Origin: Cyclobacterium amurskyense
GTDB taxonomy: Bacteria > Bacteroidota > Bacteroidia > Cytophagales > Cyclobacteriaceae
Assembly (NCBI RefSeq): GCF_001050135.1
Contig: NZ_CP012040.1
Span: 248,001-312,000, forward strand
DNA: 64,000 nt
Direction of reading: 5' to 3'
Made by a program: the position numbers and the translations under genes. Below the pieces are notes generated by a model. That model did no database searches and had not been told where the DNA came from. It worked only from the letters and a program-made list of their open reading frames with translations. Of the stretch, positions 17,142-25,621 are shown piece by piece; the stretch's first letter is position 1, and the number at the start of each line of letters is the position of its first letter.

Positions 17142-17270
17142 AGCTAATAACTGTTATGCTTACAAAGCATCGAAAATATAAGGAATTATCTATGGAAATG
17201 ATATCAATAATATTGCCAGAATTTTTTCGCTTTGATTATAAAGGGATTAGGAAGGAGTGAAAAATATATT

Positions 17271-17300
17271 TTGCGGATGTACTGAAAATAGTTACCTTTG
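17271..17300 (+). promoter_or_regulatory. Promoter of the SRP RNA gene
   Basis: TTG (17271-17273), a 19-nt spacer and TACCTTTG (17293-17300) match the Bacteroidota sigma-A consensus TTG-N19-TAnnTTTG. The RNA would begin about 5-7 nt downstream. Confidence 0.85.
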
Positions 17301-17304
17301 TACC

Positions 17305-17395
17305 AAGCGGCACGACCAGCTCCCGCTGAATCCCCCAGGTCCGGAAGGAAGCAAGGGTAGGCGGTCGTAGCGGTGCGATGCCGCTTATTTTTTTG
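17305..17395 (+). ncRNA. ffs: Signal recognition particle RNA, small bacterial type
   Basis: The transcript has closing arms AAGCGGCA (17305-17312) and TGCCGCTT (17379-17386), an inner stem CGACC/GGTCG, and the conserved SRP helix 8 domain with CCCCCAGGTCCGGAAGGAAG followed by CAAGGG. This is the 4.5S-type RNA that binds Ffh in co-translational targeting of membrane proteins. A run of T follows (17387-17394) and acts as terminator. The promoter just upstream fits exactly. Confidence 0.95.
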
Positions 17396-17476
17396 TCCTT
17401 TTCCTACTCAAGCCCCTTCTTTTTGTTAATTTTGGTTTAAATTTACCGGGACATATCAACAAACCTAAAAACAAGC

Positions 17477-18133
17477 ATGAAATTCTTTATCGATACTGCG
17501 AATCTCAACGAAATAAAAGAAGCCTATGACCTAGGTGTATTAGATGGGGTGACTACGAATCCTTCCTTAATGGCTAAAGAAGGAATCAGTGGTGACGAAA
17601 ATGTCATCAACCATTACAAGGCCATCTGTAACATAGTGGATGCCAATGTAAGTGCAGAAGTGATTGCTACAGATTTTGAAGGAATCATCAAAGAAGGTAA
17701 GGAACTTGCAAAACTTGACGACAAAATCGTAGTAAAAGTACCTATGATCAAAGATGGCATCAAAGCTATCAAATATTTCTCAAGTGAAGGAATCCGCACC
17801 AATTGTACTTTGGTCTTTTCAGCAGGTCAAGCCATTCTTGCAGCCAAAGCAGGAGCTTCTTACCTCTCTCCTTTTATTGGCCGACTTGATGACATCTCTT
17901 TTGATGGATTAGACCTTATCGCTCAAATCGTTCATATCTACCAAAATTATGGTTATGAAACTGAAGTCCTTGCGGCCTCTGTTAGACACACCATGCACTT
18001 GGTTAAATGTGCTGAACTTGGAGCTGATGTGGTAACTTGCCCACTTAAAGTGATCACAGGTTTATTGAATCACCCACTTACTGACAAAGGATTGGCTCAA
18101 TTCTTGGCTGACCATGCCAAAGCAAACAAATAA
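17477..18133 (+). CDS. Transaldolase / fructose-6-phosphate aldolase family enzyme
   Basis: This 218-residue protein is of the short (TalC/MipB/Fsa) transaldolase class. It starts MKFFIDTANLNEIKEA, then VTTNPSLMAKEG (phosphate and carbonyl pocket), IVVKVPMI with the Schiff-base lysine (about K86), NCTLVFSAGQA and YLSPFIGRLDD. It would transfer a dihydroxyacetone unit between sugar phosphates in the pentose phosphate pathway, or cleave fructose-6-phosphate. The length fits a full protein. A terminator follows, and ftsE lies beyond. Sequence alone does not separate transaldolase from Fsa activity. Confidence 0.93.
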   Translation: MKFFIDTANLNEIKEAYDLGVLDGVTTNPSLMAKEGISGDENVINHYKAICNIVDANVSAEVIATDFEGIIKEGKELAKLDDKIVVKVPMIKDGIKAIKYFSSEGIRTNCTLVFSAGQAILAAKAGASYLSPFIGRLDDISFDGLDLIAQIVHIYQNYGYETEVLAASVRHTMHLVKCAELGADVVTCPLKVITGLLNHPLTDKGLAQFLADHAKANK

Positions 18134-18139
18134 TATTCA

Positions 18140-18170
18140 AAGGGGCAGGTTTGAGGACCTGCTCCTTTTT
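18140..18170 (+). terminator. Intrinsic terminator after the transaldolase gene
   Basis: GGGGCAGGT (18142-18150) and ACCTGCTCC (18157-18165) form the stem and TTTTT follows. Confidence 0.85.
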
Positions 18171-18217
18171 GAAAACTATTGCCAGGCTATAAGGTTACAA
18201 TAAAAAAACTACCGGAC

Positions 18218-18421
18218 ATGTACATCATCAAAGTGAAAGGGAAAGCAAAAATCCCTGATTATATACAGATCAGAGATGAAAATTTTGTACTTGTGGCTTA
18301 CTTCAGGGCAGATAGACCACTTAAAAAAATTGAAAAATTCGGGCTTGGAGGCAAAGAAGAAGCGCTTGAAAAACTCATCAAAGAACTTCCCTTCGGTAAA
18401 CTAAAAAAGTTAGATCTCTGA
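18218..18421 (+). CDS. Small conserved-looking protein upstream of ftsE
   Basis: This 67-residue basic protein starts at the ATG MYIIKVKGKAKIPDY. The frame is open to a TTG at 18179, but that would overlap the end of the terminator region, so the ATG is chosen. The stretch YIQIRDENFVLVAYFRAD suggests a small beta-sheet fold, and it ends in a Lys/Leu-rich helix. There is no signal peptide or membrane segment. It ends one base before the ftsE start, which implies one transcript and possibly translational coupling. I do not recognise a family; a role linked to FtsE is inference from position. Confidence 0.65.
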   Translation: MYIIKVKGKAKIPDYIQIRDENFVLVAYFRADRPLKKIEKFGLGGKEEALEKLIKELPFGKLKKLDL

Positions 18422-18422
18422 T

Positions 18423-19136
18423 ATGGTTTTTTCCAACGATCCTGTAGTTAAGGTTGAGAACGCATGTGTTTTTCAAGGTATCAATACCATTTTGAAAAAT
18501 GTAAACTTCAACATTGAAAAAGGGGAATTTGTATTTTTAATTGGGCGTACAGGAAGTGGGAAAAGTTCACTTTTAAAAACCCTGTATGCTGATTTACCAT
18601 TGGTTATGGGCAAGGCATCCGTTGCAGGCTATCCCATTGAGGAAATCAAGAAGAAAGAAATCCCATTCTTAAGAAGAAAATTAGGAATAGTATTTCAGGA
18701 TTTCCAGCTCTTTCCTGACAGAAGCGTGGCAGAAAACCTCTATTTCGTATTGCGCGCCACAGGCTGGAAAGACAAACTCAAAATGAAAAACCGAATGATA
18801 GAGGTTTTAATGGGTGTCGGCTTGGGAGGTGCTGCTACAAAAATGCCTCACCAACTTTCAGGTGGTGAGCAACAGCGTGTGGTTATTGCCAGGGCACTAT
18901 TAAATGAACCCTCTATTCTACTTGCAGATGAACCCACAGGAAACCTGGACCCAGATGTTTCAGATGGGATTTTCAAACTTTTTCAGGAAATCAATAAAAG
19001 AGGCACAGCCATTCTGATGGCAACCCATAATTATGAACTGCTAAAAAAATACCCTTACCGTATATTGAAGTGTGAAAACACCGAGGTTTTAGATAGCAAA
19101 AACGCCCCTATCTCCTTATCAGGAAGTGGATTATAA
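18423..19136 (+). CDS. ftsE: Cell division ATP-binding protein FtsE
   Basis: This 237-residue ABC ATPase partners FtsX to control septal peptidoglycan hydrolysis. Walker A is GRTGSGKSS (41-49), the Q-loop lies in GIVFQDFQLFPDRSV, the signature is LSGGEQQRV and Walker B LLADEPTGNLDP. These match FtsE and the close LolD/SalX group; the DFQLFPDRSV segment is typical of FtsE. There is no ftsX next to it, as is usual in Bacteroidota, where the pair is often split. A small gene overlaps its upstream region by position. The C-terminal 20 residues are variable. Confidence 0.85.
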   Translation: MVFSNDPVVKVENACVFQGINTILKNVNFNIEKGEFVFLIGRTGSGKSSLLKTLYADLPLVMGKASVAGYPIEEIKKKEIPFLRRKLGIVFQDFQLFPDRSVAENLYFVLRATGWKDKLKMKNRMIEVLMGVGLGGAATKMPHQLSGGEQQRVVIARALLNEPSILLADEPTGNLDPDVSDGIFKLFQEINKRGTAILMATHNYELLKKYPYRILKCENTEVLDSKNAPISLSGSGL

Positions 19137-19528
19137 ATTAAGAAACCGAATTTTATTTCTTATCGGCCCCTTAACCCCTGACTTGAACCCATAAAGGTTT
19201 AAAAAGCAAGTTTAACCCGAAATATGCAATAGACATTCTATTACGTGCTGAAATCGCTTTAAAATCAGCCACTTCGTTGCTGTTTTCAATTTCACCATAG
19301 CGGTGCTATGCTAAAATCTCCAAACAGTCTGATATTTTTAGCGATTGCAACACTTCCCGTAAACACGGGACTGGCTTCACCCCTGACAATGTCAGGGCGG
19401 AGAAATCCTATTACATAATCCGGGTTTAAAGGCTGAATAACTCATAGGGTAGAGTAGCTAAATGGATGAATTTCTATTTTATTCCTTCAGGAAGTCAGTA
19501 AAATGGGTTAAACTTAGACTAAGTCATT
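19137..19528. other. Intergenic region occupied by repeat copy D
   Basis: The gap between ftsE and the CPXCG gene is largely the 221-bp repeat copy D. The remainder (19431-19528) carries no recognised promoter box or gene. Confidence 0.5.
19210..19430 (+). repeat. Dispersed structured repeat, copy D (best full copy)
   Basis: The ends are inverted (TTTAACCCG at the left, CGGGTTTAAA at the right). The interior carries three hairpins: CATAGC/GCTATG inside CTGTTT/AAACAG arms, CCCGT/ACGGG (loop AAAC), and CCCTGACA/TGTCAGGG. It contains no frame of useful length. It is almost the same as copy E at 40781-40998 in the opposite orientation. The structure resembles a MITE-like or REP-like element. Confidence 0.88.
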
Positions 19529-19714
19529 ATGGAAATAGAACATTTTTTTCAATGCCCCTATTGTCTGGCAGAAATCTCTATGCTACTAGACCCAAGCATA
19601 CCTGAACAAAATTACATTGAAGACTGTGAGGTATGTTGTAATCCTATCCAAATTAGTTACCAAATATACGATGGTGAACTGGAAAGCTTTGAGGCCTGGG
19701 ACATCGAACAATAA
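19529..19714 (+). CDS. CPXCG-motif cysteine-rich small protein
   Basis: This 61-residue protein has two zinc-binding-type Cys pairs: FQCPYCLAEI (about residues 9-12) and EDCEVCCNPI (about 33-37). The spacing and length match the CPXCG cysteine-rich family of small cytoplasmic zinc-ribbon-like proteins. The expected Gly of the motif is replaced (CPYCLAE). Function is unknown for the family. It is a single-gene unit between repeat copy D and the next secreted protein. Confidence 0.85.
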   Translation: MEIEHFFQCPYCLAEISMLLDPSIPEQNYIEDCEVCCNPIQISYQIYDGELESFEAWDIEQ

Positions 19715-19781
19715 ATTATCTTAAATATTAACTTGAATTTTCTTCACTAAAACCTATTTTAGCTAATAAATTGAAAAGGTT

Positions 19782-20306
19782 ATGGTAAAGAATTTTTTAT
19801 GCTGTCTTTTTTTATGTGCTTGTCAATTTACCTTAACGGCTGAAGCACAGGTTATAGAAGAAATTAAAACAGCGGGGCAAATATATGCTTATGCCCAGAT
19901 ACACGGTGATTATGAAATCTTATTGGATTTCACCTACCCCATATTAATCGAAAAAGCTGGCGGTAGGCCCGCAATGAAGAACATTCTCAAACAAATTCAA
20001 GATACCAAAATCAATAAAGGGCAAAAACTCACCACCCTGGAATTTGGCGATGATATTCAATTTAGCTCCAATGCCACGGAAATACATGCCGTAGTGCCTA
20101 TCACTACAGTAATCAAGGTTCCCGGAGGGACAATCACCTCCGAGAGTAATCTCGTGGCTGTAGGTACGGAAAACAGAGGGAATTGGTACTTTATCGAAAC
20201 CACTTCGATTAATGAGCAAAACATCAGTAAGGTTCTTCCCACATGGGATCATAGTCTGGAATTGCCCTATAAAAAGCCTCCAGTATTCAAGGAAGACCAC
20301 CTATAA
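19782..20306 (+). CDS. Secreted protein of unknown function
   Basis: This 174-residue protein has a signal peptide (FLCCLFLCACQFTLTAEAQ, cleavage near residue 24). It could use a lipobox-like Cys, but the AEAQ end suggests signal peptidase I. The mature part starts with IKTAGQIYAYAQIHGDYEIL and has alternating hydrophobic strands and a conserved-looking NWYFIETTSI near the end. The pattern is reminiscent of NTF2/SnoaL-like domains, but the match is weak. It is monocistronic and convergent with the SDR gene. Confidence 0.6.
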   Translation: MVKNFLCCLFLCACQFTLTAEAQVIEEIKTAGQIYAYAQIHGDYEILLDFTYPILIEKAGGRPAMKNILKQIQDTKINKGQKLTTLEFGDDIQFSSNATEIHAVVPITTVIKVPGGTITSESNLVAVGTENRGNWYFIETTSINEQNISKVLPTWDHSLELPYKKPPVFKEDHL

Positions 20307-20430
20307 CTCCCTATGCATTTCACTCCTAATACTATAAACAATAGGCAACTCATTGAATCCATGGTATAACCCTTCATCGAGAGCTTCTCCTTTACAGTCC
20401 CAGTAAGCCAAATAAGTATCAATCCTGAGT

Positions 20431-21300
20431 TTACCTCTTCTTTCTTTTCGCCTCCATGGCATCCCACCATTCAGGTTTAATTGCCCTAAGCCCATTAAAT
20501 TGGCCGGCCCCCTGAAGCCATTCACCCCCATCAATGGTGATAATTTCCCCATTAATATAAGCCGAAAATGGTGAAACAAGATAAGCAGCGAGATTGGCCA
20601 ACTCCTGGTGCTCACCTACCCTACCTAACGGAACCCTACGAGACGGATCAAATTTCTCAGCTAGTTCTCCCGGTAGTAAGCGTTCCCATGCTCCAGAAGT
20701 AGGGAATGGGCCAGGAGCAATGGCATTTGAACGGATATCGTGAGGCGCCCACTCTACCGCCAAAGATCGAGTCATGGCCAGAACTCCTGCTTTGGCAGCC
20801 GCACTTGGTACAACATAAGCAGAGCCTGTAAAGGCGTAGGTAGTTACTATATTTAAAAATGTTCCCGAAACCTTTTGCTTGATCCAGTTTTTTCCAGCTA
20901 CAAGCGTTAGATTGGCTGTTCCTTTTAATACAATATCTATAATGGTATTAAAAGCATTCGGGGATAACCTATCTGTAGGGCTGATAAAATTTGCTGCCGC
21001 ATTATTGACCACCACATCGATACTCCCATAATGGTCCAGAGCTTGCCCATACATTTTTTCAACCTGATCATAATCTCTTAAATCACAAGCTATAGGAAAA
21101 ACCTCACCACCAGTCTCCTTTTCCATGTCACTAGCTGTCTTTTGCAAAACCTCTAGGTTCCTACTGCAAATTACCAATTTGGCTCCAAGGCTCAAAAAAT
21201 ACTTACCCATGGAAGTCCCTAAACCTGTACCACCGCCGGAAATCATAATTACATGGCCTTTTAAGGCATCATTAACGAGCATACCTTCCTGATATTTCAT
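20431..21300 (-). CDS. SDR family oxidoreductase, 2,4-dienoyl-CoA reductase-like
   Basis: This 289-residue Rossmann enzyme has NAD(P) motif MISGGGTGLGTSMG (about 19-32) and VVNNAAANF. The usual YxxxK of SDRs is here VVPSAAAKAGV: Ser replaces Tyr, and the Lys is kept. That signature, together with GTFLNIVTTYAFTGSAYVVPS and a long C-terminal tail ending in an Arg/Lys-rich segment, matches mitochondrial-type 2,4-dienoyl-CoA reductases, which use a different Tyr. It would reduce polyunsaturated acyl-CoA intermediates so that beta-oxidation can proceed. It is a single gene with no other fatty-acid genes adjacent. Confidence 0.85.
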   Translation of the reverse strand: MKYQEGMLVNDALKGHVIMISGGGTGLGTSMGKYFLSLGAKLVICSRNLEVLQKTASDMEKETGGEVFPIACDLRDYDQVEKMYGQALDHYGSIDVVVNNAAANFISPTDRLSPNAFNTIIDIVLKGTANLTLVAGKNWIKQKVSGTFLNIVTTYAFTGSAYVVPSAAAKAGVLAMTRSLAVEWAPHDIRSNAIAPGPFPTSGAWERLLPGELAEKFDPSRRVPLGRVGEHQELANLAAYLVSPFSAYINGEIITIDGGEWLQGAGQFNGLRAIKPEWWDAMEAKRKKR

Positions 21301-21353
21301 TATTTTGATTTATTGTTAACTAATATATTTCAAAGTACATAAATTTCAAAGGA

Positions 21354-21387
21354 TTGAAATGTTTGGATGAAAGTTTATTTATCTTTG
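21354..21387 (+). promoter_or_regulatory. Promoter of the lipoprotein gene at 21426
   Basis: TTG (21354-21356), a 23-nt spacer and TATCTTTG (21380-21387) fit the Bacteroidota consensus at the long end of the allowed spacing. It is 39 bp before the start codon. Confidence 0.6.
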
Positions 21388-21425
21388 ATTAATTTAACGG
21401 GAACAATGTAAATAACGCGAAAAAA

Positions 21426-22235
21426 ATGAAGCAATATATCCCACTTGTTTTTTTAATCTATCTTTTCTCCTGTAACCTGGACACCAACAAGGATTTGCAG
21501 ATTGACCAATCTTTTGAAGGTGAGGAAGCCTATTGGGTATCAAAGACTTTAGATGAGCACCACCACTTGGCCTTTTATAATGTATTCACCTTTTCCAACA
21601 GCCTATTTACAGACAGCCTTCCTGGATGCCCTACTGTAACTATTGGCGAAGACATGCTGACAGTAACTTTAGATTATGACAATCCTATATGTGAAGAGGC
21701 ATCAGGAGACCATAAGGGGAAACTAATATTAAAATACAGTAGCCGTTTTAGTAACACCAATGATTCCATAAAAATAATTTATGACGGCTACCAATACGAT
21801 AAAAGTAAACTTGAAGGATATCGGCTTTTTAAAGTACTGCAAAAGCAAAATACCAAAGTGATGCTTGCTGAGACTTCAGATACCCTACTCCTAAAAGATG
21901 AGCATGAATCGAGTACGAGGCTTATACTTGACCTTGAACACGAAGCCAAGTTTCAGTCCCAAAAAATAATAGAAATAAAAAGCAATGGTACGATGACAGG
22001 TAGAAACTGGGGAGGCAACCAATTGGAAGCAGTGATTTCGGCACCTAAAATAATAAGCACTTCCTGTCTTTCCTCTTTAAAATTCAGGCCTGTTTCAGGT
22101 GAAGAAAACTGGACAATTCAAAGAAGCGGTGAATCACCTGTAACTCATAAGTTGACCTACTCAACTGCTGAAGGCTGCGACACGAAAACCACCATAAAAC
22201 TGGCCGAAGGTGTAATAATGATAAAGCAACCTTAA
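21426..22235 (+). CDS. Lipoprotein of unknown function
   Basis: This 269-residue protein has a lipoprotein signal (FLIYLFSCNLD, Cys about residue 16). The mature part begins with acidic DTNKDLQIDQSFEGEEAYW, then several beta-rich blocks, with Cys residues at PGCPTVTIG, NPICEEASG, TSCLSSLKF and EGCDTKTTI that could form disulphides. No family is recognised. A good promoter lies just upstream and a hairpin follows. The lipobox places it on the periplasmic or outer face. Confidence 0.65.
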   Translation: MKQYIPLVFLIYLFSCNLDTNKDLQIDQSFEGEEAYWVSKTLDEHHHLAFYNVFTFSNSLFTDSLPGCPTVTIGEDMLTVTLDYDNPICEEASGDHKGKLILKYSSRFSNTNDSIKIIYDGYQYDKSKLEGYRLFKVLQKQNTKVMLAETSDTLLLKDEHESSTRLILDLEHEAKFQSQKIIEIKSNGTMTGRNWGGNQLEAVISAPKIISTSCLSSLKFRPVSGEENWTIQRSGESPVTHKLTYSTAEGCDTKTTIKLAEGVIMIKQP

Positions 22236-22250
22236 CCTTTAGAACACATA

Positions 22251-22290
22251 ATGGTCTTCCCTTGTATTATTAATTAAAAGGGAAGACCAT
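22251..22290. terminator. Inverted repeat between convergent genes, possible terminator
   Basis: ATGGTCTTCCCTT (22251-22263) and AAGGGAAGACCAT (22278-22290) form a perfect 13-bp stem. No T-run follows directly on either strand, so it is a strong hairpin that may act with Rho or as an RNA 3' end. Confidence 0.5.
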
Positions 22291-22326
22291 AAAGTCCTAA
22301 AGAAAAAACAAAGTATTTTTTTCTTT

Positions 22327-23277
22327 TTAACCTTCACTTTGAGACTTGCCTATATGTACAAGTGCATCACCTGCATTGACTACGGGGAGGTTATTTACAC
22401 CTATTATGTATCCAGAAGCAGAGGCTTTAACCGGCACCTTCACCTGTCCGTAAGGATCTGAAATTTTGGCCAGCATCTGACCTTTTTTCACTTCTTCACC
22501 CAAGGAAACAGAAGAATTAAAAATACCTGAAACCCTTGCACGCACCCAACTGCTTTCTTCTATTTTCTTTGTCTTAGTCGATGGGTAATCCCCATCTATC
22601 ATCTCCAAATGTTTAAGTAACCTACCCGTACCATCGATCCCCTCCTGAATCACCTTATCATCCAAGCGCATGGATTCACCCCCTTCAAAAACCAAAATGT
22701 GCTTGTCATTTTTAAAGGCTTCTTTCCTAAAAGATTTGTCGATATGAGCAGAATTTACCGTAAAGTTAGCCCCAAATACCTCCGCCAGTTTCAGTCCTTT
22801 TGTATCTTTGAAATCAACTCTGATCTGAGGATGATTGGATAACATTCTACCTCCAGTATGAAAATCTATACCATAATCTATTTGAGGTATAATTTCCCGA
22901 GTAAGGATTTGAGCTATTTGCGATGCCAATGAACCTTTATTATTGCCTGGGAAACTTCGATTCAGGTCTCTCCCATCTGGAAATGTCCGGGAATTACTCA
23001 AAAAGCCATATACATTTACCAGAGGGATAAAAATCAAGGTTCCCTTTTTAGGTTCAAAGATATTTTCCTCCAACATCCTTTTGACAGTGACTATCCCATT
23101 AATTTCATCCCCATGAACACCACCACTAATAAGCACCGTAGGACCGGGGATACTAGAACTCCTGATAAATACTGGCAAATCAATCAATGTATGCGTGGGA
23201 AGCCTGGCAATAGCAATTTCTATATTCAGGGACTGCCCGGGCCTAACCCTGATCCCGTTGATGACCATTTCTTTCAT
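22327..23277 (-). CDS. Succinylglutamate desuccinylase / aspartoacylase family zinc hydrolase
   Basis: This 316-residue protein is of the AstE/AspA peptidase M14-like family. Zinc ligands are likely His and Glu of SGGVHGDEING (about 52-62) and the His of GIDFHTGGR (about 138-146), with the RDLNRSFPG substrate-arginine block between. The C-terminal 80 residues fold as a biotin-carboxyl-carrier-like beta module (GIFNSSVSLGEEVKKGQML, VPVKASASGYI). It removes acyl groups from N-acyl amino acids or related compounds. Many Bacteroidota homologues stand beside rimK; here there is none, so the substrate is left open. Confidence 0.87.
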   Translation of the reverse strand: MKEMVINGIRVRPGQSLNIEIAIARLPTHTLIDLPVFIRSSSIPGPTVLISGGVHGDEINGIVTVKRMLEENIFEPKKGTLIFIPLVNVYGFLSNSRTFPDGRDLNRSFPGNNKGSLASQIAQILTREIIPQIDYGIDFHTGGRMLSNHPQIRVDFKDTKGLKLAEVFGANFTVNSAHIDKSFRKEAFKNDKHILVFEGGESMRLDDKVIQEGIDGTGRLLKHLEMIDGDYPSTKTKKIEESSWVRARVSGIFNSSVSLGEEVKKGQMLAKISDPYGQVKVPVKASASGYIIGVNNLPVVNAGDALVHIGKSQSEG

Positions 23278-23428
23278 GACAACCTATTTTTAGTCAATTT
23301 CAACTCATTATCAATGGCTTCAATCATTTGATTTACCTATCTACTTTTGAAGCTAATGATTTATAAAGCGCAAATTTGATATAATCTTTCGAAATTGGTT
23401 AAATAATCTTTTAATTCGTGATTTAAAT

Positions 23429-24472
23429 ATGACAATGAAGATACAGGAAAATATTTCTTTAAAGGCCTATAACACTTTTGGAATTGATGTGATGGCAAGT
23501 TTCTTTGCCGAGGTAGAAAGTAAGGAAGACATTCTTGAGGCCTTAAATTTCGCCAAAAGCAAAATGAAACCCATACTTATTTTGGGAGGAGGAAGCAATG
23601 TGCTTTTTACAGAAAACCTGGATGCCTTGGTTTTAAAGGTGAATATTCTTGGCATTAAAGAAATAAAAACAAATGACAAAACTGTACTAATTGAGGCTGG
23701 ATCTGGAGTAATATGGCATGAACTTGTTTTATATAGCCTTGATAAAGGGCTAAGTGGCATTGAAAACCTCTCCTTAATACCAGGAACAGTAGGCGCAGCG
23801 CCTATGCAAAACATTGGTGCCTATGGTGTTGAAATAAAAGCCGTTTTCCATAGCCTTGAAGCTATTGAAATCAGTACAGGACTTATTAAAACTTTCCTTC
23901 CCTCCGAAGTGAGATTTGGCTATAGGGAGAGCGTATTTAAAACTTCCCTGAAAGGAAAATACATCATTTGTAAAGTATCTTTCAATCTGTCTAAAATCCA
24001 TACACCTAATATAAGCTATGGAGACATACAAACAGTCTTGGATCAAATGGGACATACCACAGCTACAGCCCAAAACATCAGTAAGGCTATAATCAGTATT
24101 CGTCAATCCAAACTCCCTGACCCCAAAGAAATAGGGAATGCCGGAAGTTTTTTCAAAAACCCAGTAATCCCTGCCAGTGACTTTGATAATTTAAAACTCA
24201 AGTTCCCTGCTTTACCTGGCTACCCTAATGCTAGTCAAGTGAAGGTTCCCGCAGCATGGTTAATCGAAAATACTGGCTGGAAAGGCAAACAAATAGGAGA
24301 AGTAGGGGTGCATAAAAAACAGCCCCTAGTTTTAGTGAATTATGGGAATGGAAAAGGTGAAGAAATCCTGGACTTAAGCCATCAAATCCAAATGGATGTG
24401 CTAAGTAAATTTGGCATTTCACTTGAGAGGGAAGTGAATGTAGTTAATTTTGAAAATCTAATCAACGTTTAA
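23429..24472 (+). CDS. murB: UDP-N-acetylenolpyruvoylglucosamine reductase MurB
   Basis: This 347-residue cytoplasmic flavoenzyme performs the second committed step of peptidoglycan synthesis. FAD-binding PILILGGGSNVLF is at about 48-60, SLIPGTVGAAPMQNIGAYG at about 110-128, the FGYRES motif follows, and NAGSFFKNPVI carries the catalytic serine. The C-terminal PAAWLIENTGWKGKQIG is typical of the longer, type I enzyme. A second Met at residue 3 is an alternative start. The 3' end overlaps the convergent deaminase gene by 4 bp. It has no linked mur genes. Confidence 0.96.
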   Translation: MTMKIQENISLKAYNTFGIDVMASFFAEVESKEDILEALNFAKSKMKPILILGGGSNVLFTENLDALVLKVNILGIKEIKTNDKTVLIEAGSGVIWHELVLYSLDKGLSGIENLSLIPGTVGAAPMQNIGAYGVEIKAVFHSLEAIEISTGLIKTFLPSEVRFGYRESVFKTSLKGKYIICKVSFNLSKIHTPNISYGDIQTVLDQMGHTTATAQNISKAIISIRQSKLPDPKEIGNAGSFFKNPVIPASDFDNLKLKFPALPGYPNASQVKVPAAWLIENTGWKGKQIGEVGVHKKQPLVLVNYGNGKGEEILDLSHQIQMDVLSKFGISLEREVNVVNFENLINV

Positions 24473-24951
24473 ATTAAATCGTCTCCACTTTTTATCGGTT
24501 TGGTGTATTTTGAAACTTTTACGCCAAATTTTTTCAAAAACTCAAGCCCTTCATCCATTCCAATCCCCTTATATTCGGCATAAGAATTTAGAAAAATCAC
24601 TTTTGTTATGCCCATGGAGTAAATAATCCTTGCACATGGAAGACAAGGCGCCAAGGTCACAAACAAGGTAGACCCATCAACCGTTGCTTTATTTTTTACG
24701 GCGTATAAAATGGCATTTTGCTCTGCATGCAATGCCAAAGAACAACTTCCCTTACTGTCTCTTCTACAACCCTCCACCGGAAACTCCTCATCACAATTAT
24801 GGGTACCTGGAGGAGGCCCATTATAACCTATTGAAATTATTCGGGTGTCCTTGGTTAGTACAGCACCCACATGTTTTTTGATACAATGGGAACGTTGGGC
24901 CAAGTTTACGGCCAACTCCATGAAAATATCATCAAAATCTGGTTTGTTCAT
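24469..24951 (-). CDS. dCMP deaminase family protein (ComEB-like)
   Basis: This 160-residue zinc-dependent cytidine/deoxycytidylate deaminase has metal site LHAEQNAI (about 81-88) with PCLPCARIIYS (about 105-115). Upstream GYNGPPPGTHNCDEEF and GCRRDSKGSC add the structural-zinc cysteines of the dCMP type. It converts dCMP to dUMP for thymidylate synthesis. It is convergent with murB, sharing the last four bases. It has the usual length for the family. In competence-bearing Firmicutes such a protein is called ComEB; no competence role is implied here. Confidence 0.92.
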   Translation of the reverse strand: MNKPDFDDIFMELAVNLAQRSHCIKKHVGAVLTKDTRIISIGYNGPPPGTHNCDEEFPVEGCRRDSKGSCSLALHAEQNAILYAVKNKATVDGSTLFVTLAPCLPCARIIYSMGITKVIFLNSYAEYKGIGMDEGLEFLKKFGVKVSKYTKPIKSGDDLI

Positions 24952-25621
24952 TTTAAGTCAATTAGGCTTCTTTTAATACAATCTTATAACAAAAAACAGG
25001 CATTTACAACTCTATTCAATTATGGGGTCAATCCTGTATCAACCTATCATTCTTCTCCATAGCGGGGACAACAATTCGATCTGTCAGCGGAATCTCTTAA
25101 AAATCAATGCCTTATTGTAATTTTTAGCTTGATCCTGAGTGTTTCATTGAGAAACTCAAAAAAAATCTGATTTTCATTCACTTACAACATTTCTTAACCA
25201 CCTCATAAACCCCATCTGTATAATTTCAATTAACAATTGAATAATAGATAAATAGGAATTAATTAAAAATGATTAAGGACTGTATATAAAACTTATTAGA
25301 AAACGCTCTCAAAAATAAAAGGAATTGCATTAGTATAAATTACTATCTCAAAACATGCTTGAAAAATCCTATAGAAAAACTTCTGCAAAGCACAAACAAC
25401 ATGATAAAACCTTATAAAACAGAATACATTATGGACACAATTAGACCAAACAGAATATTATTTCAACTTACAAAAATTAAAAAGAATTACAAAAGAAGTC
25501 TAAAAAGTTAATTTATTGAAAACAAACACATTAAAAACACGATTTTATTCTATTAATGAAATAATTTTTACTATTTTTATAATATAATAAATGCGTTTTA
25601 CCATCTGTTTTTTGTAATTAA
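24952..25621. other. AT-rich intergenic region
   Basis: This 670 bp stretch has no supportable gene and no member of the dispersed repeat. It becomes very AT-rich from about 25200 to the receiver gene, with many A-runs. It includes the likely promoter regions of the divergent deaminase and receiver genes, but I find no clean TAnnTTTG element. Confidence 0.45.
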
